A DNA stretch of 64,000 bases from Labyrinthula sp. Ha (Eukaryota; Sar; Bigyra; Labyrinthulida; Labyrinthulaceae). Shown piece after piece: positions 56,474 to 64,000 of this stretch (positions within the stretch are counted from its first letter, which is position 1; each line of letters opens with the position of its first letter). The notes beneath the pieces were generated by a model. That model was not told where the DNA came from and searched no databases. It saw nothing but the letters and a program-made list of their open reading frames with translations. A program made the translations under genes and the position numbers. The DNA lies in NCBI GenBank assembly GCA_015227615.1, contig JAALGZ010000012.1, positions 186,001 through 250,000 on the forward strand. Direction: 5' to 3'.

Positions 56474-58147
56474 ATGGCACCTATTTATATATTTCCTTTA
56501 TTATCACTGTTGCTTACTCTTGTAAATACTAGTGCTCAGGTGCCTCTTGTAGCTGGTAACTTTACTTTCTTGACTCCAAGGTATTCAAACTACATGGGAG
56601 ATTTTGAAGAAGATTGCTCCATCATAGCACCTATGGTCAAACTTGCACCTGGGGAAAATTTATGTAATTTGGATAGTATAGAAACAAATGTTACAGGAAA
56701 AGTTCTTATTACGTTTATTATTTTAAGGTTTGGTTGTTATGAAGAAATTGCCTATGAGAATGCAATAGAACTTGGTGCTGTTGCACTAATAGATGCTGTT
56801 GTTATGCCGCCTGGGTCCTATCACAGTGTTCATAATGCTGGACAAAGTTTCAAGAAAGGAGAAGTTCCTTTCTTGCAAGTAGGAAATGAATTCTATGAAT
56901 TGTTTGGAGACGAAGACTCTAGTCCTGGTTTTGATATATTGGATGGAGCTCAAATTAATATCAAAGGCTGTGCAGATATAACACCAGTTATAGAATGTTA
57001 TGAAATTTATCCCTATGCAGAGAAAACTTTTTCTCTGATTGCAGTATTTGGAATATATCTAGCTTTCAAGGCAATTAGAAGGTTAAAAATGACACCTTCA
57101 ACTCATCCAAGAGTAGCACTTATTGCCTACGAGTCACTACTTTTGTTTTTTGATGCAAATGTTCTTTTCTTTGGACTAAGTTTAAGACAGTCTGTAAATT
57201 GGTTTGATGGCAGTATTGTTTCTGCACAAGCTAAAGATATTTTTGGTACACTCCAGTTAGTATGTGTGATTCACGGCTCTCTTATGAACGCAATTTATTG
57301 GAATGCACTACGGAAGGGTTGTTTTTTAATAGAAGCTATAACATCAGATTACTGGATCAAAAACTTTTTTCTTTCTCCTTGGCAAGTTGTCGCCTTAGGG
57401 TTGAGCACATTCATTTTTGTCGAATATTCAAGACTTCTTGTATACTATTATCAATGCGATGTTGACCATTTTCAGACCTTTCTTCGCGTTTTTATAACCT
57501 TTGATATCCTTGGGGGAATAATTCTTTTCCTTAGTATGACGCATTTTATTCTTACTTTAAGAAAAATACTTCCGGAGTCGTTAAAGGAGGGTATTCTAGC
57601 AAATGAGAAAGGTTGTAGCACTAAACGATGTTTATTATGGAAGAACATGAAAGGAGTACTACTAACAGAAATATCTTCCTTCCGTAGAGCTCCTCCAAAC
57701 TATAAAAATATGGCGGGAATAAACGCAAAACTTATAATATTATCTCTTCACCTTTCAAAATGGTTGACATTACATGTTATCCTAATGATTACAGCCTATT
57801 GTTTGGTTTTGTTTGGTTTGTTAAGAAGTTTTCCATTTAAAATGGATCAAGATGACCCAGCAGGATGTAGACTCTTTTCTTTTTACTTTTCCTACATTTG
57901 CGTCAGAGTATTACTATCATACTGTAAAATTATTGGCCTTGCAGGACCTTCAAGCCAAAAATATTTAGAGATAGAAACGGAGGAACAAGAAATTATGATT
58001 AGACGAGTTATGTATAATCAGCAAGAACACAGTAATAGAAGCCCATATTTAAGGACATATAGCAAAGCAAACTCTTCAAACCCCTCTTGGAACAAGGATA
58101 TTACTCGTAATGTACAAAATAGAACAGAAGCGGAGATATCTTTGTAG
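56474..58147 (+). CDS. PA-domain seven-transmembrane receptor-like protein (paralog D)
   Basis: 557 residues, one exon, sister of C and colinear with it. Signal peptide about 1-22 (VNTSAQ). The ectodomain is nearly the same as in C, including the FGDEDSSPGFD acidic stretch, and long runs of DNA are identical there. All five family cysteines are kept. Span 2 reads FFDANVLFFG where the other three paralogs have FTAVVLFFG, which puts an aspartate inside the membrane. The loop between spans 5 and 6, span 4 and the tail differ clearly from C. The C-terminal EAEISL parallels EVDISL of C. ATG context has A at -3. Last family member in the window; the spacing suggests another copy could lie beyond the right edge. 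Same inferred role as A to C. Confidence 0.82.
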   Translation: MAPIYIFPLLSLLLTLVNTSAQVPLVAGNFTFLTPRYSNYMGDFEEDCSIIAPMVKLAPGENLCNLDSIETNVTGKVLITFIILRFGCYEEIAYENAIELGAVALIDAVVMPPGSYHSVHNAGQSFKKGEVPFLQVGNEFYELFGDEDSSPGFDILDGAQINIKGCADITPVIECYEIYPYAEKTFSLIAVFGIYLAFKAIRRLKMTPSTHPRVALIAYESLLLFFDANVLFFGLSLRQSVNWFDGSIVSAQAKDIFGTLQLVCVIHGSLMNAIYWNALRKGCFLIEAITSDYWIKNFFLSPWQVVALGLSTFIFVEYSRLLVYYYQCDVDHFQTFLRVFITFDILGGIILFLSMTHFILTLRKILPESLKEGILANEKGCSTKRCLLWKNMKGVLLTEISSFRRAPPNYKNMAGINAKLIILSLHLSKWLTLHVILMITAYCLVLFGLLRSFPFKMDQDDPAGCRLFSFYFSYICVRVLLSYCKIIGLAGPSSQKYLEIETEEQEIMIRRVMYNQQEHSNRSPYLRTYSKANSSNPSWNKDITRNVQNRTEAEISL

Positions 58148-58264
58148 AAATGGCTTTGTGAAGTAATATTTTTGTTATGTAAGTTGTAAAGTGTTGTCTC
58201 TAGATAAAAAGATACATGGATCTTATTTGCTAGTTATTTTATATGGCCATGATAAAAGGCTGAT

Positions 58265-58770
58265 TTATTCCTTCAGTGAAATACATACATCGTGTAAGTT
58301 AGTACTTAGGATATATATATAGTCTGGTGTATCTGTTTCATTAATTTTAGAGTTCTGGTCGTGTGTATTAGAGTCAATTATGTTTCCGCTGTTGTCATGT
58401 ATTACATAGAATGAACCGTTTTCTCTTTTTTCAACAGCTCTAACACGATGGATTAATAGTTTGTTGCTGAAATGGTACTATCAGTCTTAAAGGTATATTC
58501 AGCAACTCCATCTTTCTTTTCCTGGGGGTAAGTAAAGCCTACAATTGCCTGTGTACGGGGATCGAATTTAATTTATCTAGAATTTATTTATGAGAAATTT
58601 GCTTGTATTTTTCTTACTGATTGATTCTAATGTTTCCCCAACCATTTTGAATGATTGTTGATATTCAATTGACTAGCAATACAAGGCAGAGTCACAAGAG
58701 CAAGGCCAAAAAAAATAATAAATTTTGTTTTTCTATTCCTTAGGGCGAGCTTCAAACAATTAGCCACATG
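58265..58770 (-). pseudogene. Remnant of a possible secreted-protein gene (unidentified)
   Basis: Three minus-strand pieces lie in order within 500 bp. One at 58770-58627 holds a typical signal-peptide pattern (basic residues, then FIIFFGLALVTLPCIASQ). One at about 58578-58447 reads FDPRTQAIVGFTYPQEKKDG and onward. One at about 58475-58265 reads RAVEKRENGSFYVIHDNSGN and onward and ends at a stop codon at 58265. The pieces differ in frame, and the last junction coincides with an acceptor-like ATTTCAG, so introns could explain part of this. Residue use (G, D, E, P) is unlike random AT-rich DNA. No family recognised and no start codon found. It faces gene D tail to tail. Confidence 0.33.
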
Positions 58771-61700
58771 GCCCAACCATATTCTATTACTGGATTATTC
58801 CCAGGTCAATTGGCTAGTTTCTTAAGCTTGTCATACGGTGGAGGAATCGCGTAAAAATCTAAACAATTTCAAACAGAGTCACATACCCCATCTTTATTTT
58901 GAAAATCAATTGATAATCAAAATTAAACCAGAATCATCTTATAAGAATAAAAATTCAAATTCTTTCATTGATAATCAGATTTAAAATAGTTACAAAATAA
59001 TTTTGATAGTTTTTATCAAATCCAACACCTACCTACATGTTAAAAAATCTTAGCTTCCAAGAATGTTAGAATATATTCATATGTAGGATTTTTAACTTTT
59101 TGGGGTGCAGCTCATTATCCATATAATTTCTTTTATTATCTCCATGTTGCTGCTGAATTTTAACAATATTTGTATATATTATCTACGGCATCAAAAAGGC
59201 TCATGTTTAGGTATCATGCAATGTAACTTATTAACGGTATGTGGAGATAATAATAGTTTAACCGCGTAAGCTTTAAGTTTGTGGTTTTTGGGGCGGCAAA
59301 AATATTATAAATACAATAAATACAGCTACGTAGTCCAGATATTTAATTCACAATAAGTTAATCATAAACGAATTTTATTGCATTTGTCAGCAGCTGCATG
59401 GTTAAAAAGTTTAGGTTACTTTTTTAAACTTAAATCCGTGATAGAACAACATAGAGCAAGCTCTCATCTTACTTGAGTATATATGTCTTTGCTCAGTAGT
59501 TTTCTTGAATTAAAAATGACCTTAGTAGCTAAGACTATTCCAGGTTCATATGTGCCTTCACTTTTTCACAAATCATGCATATAGGTAACCAATGTACTCT
59601 AGTGTATTATCCTAGAACTATACCCTACTTTGCTGTATTTATTACCCTTCTAAGATTTAATTACTCTCAAAAATGCCTTAAATTATTCTTATGGAGTTAA
59701 GTTGATCTCAAATTGTTTGTTTTACTTGTAGAATTCTCAAAATACTCTATTTGAATAAATAAAACTCGGGTTCATCCATGGATAATGTCAAGAGTATGGC
59801 TATTTTATTCAACAGAATAATGCTCTACTTTTCTCATTTGATGGTTAAAATTTTCAAAATAGGCATTTCTCAAAAAAAAAGAAAATAGTAAAAATGAAAA
59901 TAAAATGAAAAATATCAAAATCTTGATATGTTTATAAATAGCAAGAATTGATTTGAACAGAGATGTATGCCAGATACAAGAATGATAAGTATTTCGGAAC
60001 AGAGGTTTGGGGATTTGGGCGTATTTACAAAAAGAAAATCAAATATTATAGAGAAGGAGTTTGGGAACTTGAATTTATTCGAAAGGAGGAAAAATTAACC
60101 CATTAACTCTTATTTTGTCATTGCTGTCAATAATACTCAAGTCTGACATTTTAATTTAGCTTCAACTTAAATTTAAATCTTTCTAATTTTAGAGTTCGAA
60201 ACTAATGCTATAAGAACTCTAATTACATTTCTTCAAATGTGTATTCATTAACTGCTACATATATATATTAACGTTTCTGTATTGAAGCTGAGGAAAAAGA
60301 TTTAAATCAATCCTTATCTTTATCGAGGGCTGAGTGGTGAGGGAAGGTAAAGTCATGGGGCTATTTTTAAATATTTTGGGAGCATGAGAGTCTCCTCAAT
60401 ATGTTAGGGTAAAACATTTCCACATTTTATTCTTTGTTGATTCCTGTTGTTTACTTGGTCCACTCTAAGGTATTTCGCTTTGTTCTCAACCCCTCTATAT
60501 ATTGACCATGCGAAATCATCATTCTTTGTATTATTTTGATTTTTCCAGATCGTGAATTTGGCCATGTGACCAAATTCATAATTCAATCAGTTAAAAGAGT
60601 GGAGTACAATAGTCCAGAGCACATAAACAAAGGACATTAAAACGTAAAACTAATTGTTATGTAACTTCCCAATTGGCTCGAGACAACCAATAAGTTTAAC
60701 AAAATGATTATTGTCTATTAAAACATTACTTTTCTGCAAGAAACCACGATATTCTTTCGTATATTTACCAATGCATAATAAAATGACATTTCCCTTGCTT
60801 TTGATAAGAAAATTAACAGTAAAGAATGTGTTTATCTTTATAGAACGATGTGTCCAGGGTACCTAAAATTATCAGACAGGACGTGTTTTCTGTTACGTAT
60901 TAATTTAAAGGATAAGCTCTGTCGAAGATGTAATAGCTACTCTATCCAGTGAGAACGTAATTGAGTTTAAGATGAGGATTAATACACCAAAAATGGGCGC
61001 GCTAACTAATTAAGGAGCAATTCAATATATTCACAGTTTTATCTATGCTATTATAACTGCTTAGAAAATTTATATATGCTGAGTTGTTCAATATATCTCT
61101 TAGACTCATATTATACGTCAATCTGAGATAAGATCAATACACTAGACCTGGCGATGTATAAAAAACTTGAGAAAATGTACCAATTTATTTTTTGAGCAAT
61201 CGTTTTCTAAATCTTATAATATAGCAATACAAAAGAAAATCACATCTGTCAAATGGTGTCGGCATCATTTAGTCGGACAAATCCGCAATTACATCACACT
61301 ATGTTCATAGGAAAACATAGAAACTGAAGAAATATCTCCAAATCAATCTAAAATTTTTAACGAAGAACCGAAGAGGGAATGGTAAGTATATACAATGCAA
61401 TATTAACCTCTATACTTTACAGTGGAGCTAATATCTAACTAAAAATCCAGAATTTGATTTAGATACTAGATATAACCATATATTCGAAAAGGAAGAAAGG
61501 ATTCACATACAGTGATAGGAGTTAATATAACAAAACCAGGTATGTATAATCTGGTGTGATTTTTGTAGAAAAAAAAGATATCTTATTTGAGGGAAATGAA
61601 TTCTACATGTATCTGAGGTGATATTGTATAGGTGAAGAAAAAGAATCACCCAGAGGGAGATTACCAAAGTGAAGTAGTGCATCTATAAATTCAATAATAT

Positions 61701-64000
61701 ATTGAATTGTAGACAAGTTTTAAACAAAATATTAAGGGGGAAAGTAGATCAGGGTAGAGCATTTTTTGCTGGAACTCTTTAATTTGAGGTTTGACTAACA
61801 TAATCCAATGGCAGTTCATCATTAGGGGCGATATCAGTGATAATAAGAGTTTGCTGAAAGTATTATTACATAAAAAAATATTTGGCGGATGAATAAGGTG
61901 ATTGTAGAATTTATCATATAAAGGTTCAACTTGATAAATCTAATGTATAATGTAATTTAAACCTTATATTTGAAACTAAAATTGTATCAAATCTTTTAAG
62001 AAAGGGGTGATAATATATATATGACATGGTCCTTTTACCTCATAATATATTTGAAAAGCAGAAAATAAACTTTTCTAGTTGTTTTCATACATCTTCTTGA
62101 TAATTATATTGTATAATGGCGTTAAGAATAAAGTTTACTGCTTTTGTTACTGAAAAACTTCTGTTTTAATTTGTCTAGATCAAAGTTAATTACATCACTT
62201 GTTTTAAGATTCAGTTGAGCATGGCACTTAATCGTTCTTACTTTCACACACCAGCAGTGAAACCCTTTAAGAGTTATAAATGGCTTCCGCAGATACATAT
62301 TCCTAAGATCTTACCAAATTTGGAACCAATGCTAACAGAATAAGAAACTGAATATTCGGACATATACATTGTTTATATTTTATCTCCATTGATGCAGAAT
62401 CAATTTGGTGATTTGATAATTGTAGTTAATTTCTTACTCTGAAGGATGAAAATAACAGTTGAGTAATTATTTCATTAAGGTGGACTGAAGTAATGAATAA
62501 GTTTGTTGTACAAGTTCAACAGATTATTAGAAATTGCAAACGAGTCTGGCGTGGTAAAGGGGATAAGAATATGAGGGTCAATTAAAATATATTACTATGA
62601 TTTGATCGTTATTCATAGCTACTAAAACTCAAATAGAAAGAGTATCATATATGTATATTCATATCTTAAGAAATACCTTTCTTTCTACTTTAACCTTAAG
62701 AATATAATAACCCAATTACACACAATTTCATATGATTGCAGTAGAGCTATATTCATCTAAGAATATAGAAAAATAGAGGTAGTTGATCCATGAAGAGAAA
62801 AAGAATTTTAACGTTCCGTACAGCGTTCAGTACAACGTTCAGTTTAAGATAAATCGGTAAAAGTATAGTTTTAATCGAAGAAAAGAATTTTTGTTGTAGC
62901 AATATGCGAAAAAAAATGGCAGTGTATGTATGTATCTGAAATCTAAACAAACCTTAATGATAATTTTCTATTTAAGGATACTGATAGAGGGGAATATACA
63001 AGAGCACGATTTTCATTGTTGAACTCCCTAGAACGAAATTGAAATATGAACAATGTGCAATGTTAATCCCATCAGTAAACATTGTAACAGCTTCACTTTA
63101 TCATTATCACATTGTGCATATAATTAATCTTTTTCTTGGGTTTCGGATTACTATTTTTAACTTGTGTTTATTGCGATATCTGATGTTGATATTAATATGG
63201 TACCTAGAGATACTACGCGGCTTCTCAGCGAGAAATTAACTGAAGCTTCTGAAATATTGCTTCAGAAATCAATATTACTAATAAGTATCCCAAGAATCTT
63301 GAGCGTGAACAGAATAATTATGAGTTTCTCGTAGATAAATAGTCCACACGATTAATTACTAAACTCCTTTCGTTGCTCAGGCCTATTAGAGTATTATTAT
63401 TGTACCACTACCAAAATAGAACTAAATTCGGAAACAACCATTAGTTTTTGAGAGGCGCTCCTTTACCATAGAGTTCTATTCTGCAAAATGTTGCTAAAGG
63501 CACATACGCCTACATACAGTATGGATAATATGGCCCTGTGAGCAATACTCGAAATATTTCCTTTAAAATCTTTGAGTGATGTGTAATAAATATCAACAGA
63601 TAGTGTAATGTCTAAAAATTTCACAAATATGGTTCAAATTAAAATGAGAATGGGAAAGCCAATTTCTCAGTGTAAACTTTCCTCAGACTGCACTCCCAAT
63701 TGAGACTTCGACTATAGATAGGCTTAGTGTTTAAACTAGATTGTGAACCTTCCCAGTCCGGTCAAAAAATAAACTTGTTAATTTTTATTGATTGTCTCGG
63801 ACACTGTAGTAGAGAGAAAACAACACAGGTTAGAAATTAGCACTCTTTGTAATTCTCGAAGAGCACATTTACTCATAGTGCGCACCCTGTGTAGTAGACA
63901 AAGTCAGTTAGTGCTTCGGACATAGTTATGGTAAGCCAAGATCGTGTCTTTTGGTCTTTTAATCTTGAAAGATGGTATCTTGACTAGCAGTCTACATCTT
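58771..64000. other. AT-rich spacer to the right edge
   Basis: No supported gene. It contains a three-copy imperfect 12-bp tandem repeat (62811-62846) and a short inverted repeat, TTCTGAA/TTCAGAA, near 63246-63266. Confidence 0.35.
62811..62846. repeat. Imperfect 12-bp tandem repeat, three copies
   Basis: ACGTTCCGTACA, GCGTTCAGTACA and ACGTTCAGTTTA follow each other directly. Unlike the AT microsatellites nearby, this is mixed-base sequence. Confidence 0.75.

Noticed and set aside
1-64000. tRNA, rRNA, CRISPR and bacterial-type promoters
   Set aside because: I looked for tRNA B-box words (GGTTCGAATCC-like) and regular spaced repeats and found none; gene layout and AT-rich spacers are eukaryotic.

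Overview
The window is AT-rich, gene-poor eukaryotic DNA. No operons, Shine-Dalgarno sites or CRISPR arrays are visible. My best guess is an early-diverging fungus with a large, repeat-rich genome, because long intronless host genes are separated by roughly 9-11 kb of AT-rich spacer, a POP1-like RNase P/MRP gene is present, and the retroelement is a chromodomain Ty3 type. Another microbial eukaryote cannot be excluded from sequence alone.

Layout. (1) 1-887, minus strand: 5' part of a POP1-like gene running off the left edge. (2) 5688-15514, plus strand: a complete-looking Ty3/Gypsy element with two 391-bp LTRs and three long open frames: Gag plus protease; reverse transcriptase, RNase H and integrase; and a third protein joining a chromodomain, a SANT/Myb-like segment and an MT-A70 adenine methyltransferase core with an intact DPPW motif. 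(3) 20659-58147, plus strand: four paralogous single-exon genes, here called A to D, starting 10.9-12.5 kb apart. Each encodes a signal peptide, a PA-like ectodomain and seven predicted membrane spans, so they look like GPCR-shaped surface receptors. A and B form one pair, C and D the other. (4) Spacers with AT microsatellites, a few decayed or intron-broken coding-like tracts (about 2.8-4.3, 17.0-17.3, 29.9-30.7, 41.5-42.2 and 58.3-58.8 kb) and otherwise nothing I recognise.

How it fits together. The receptor-like genes look like a lineage-specific tandem family still diversifying: the ectodomain stays highly similar within the C/D pair while the membrane half and cytoplasmic tail drift. The retroelement appears to carry its own chromatin reader (chromodomain) and candidate adenine-methylation writer (MT-A70 core). 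I regard this as the most interesting system in the window. No function has been tested; all functional statements rest on motifs read by eye.
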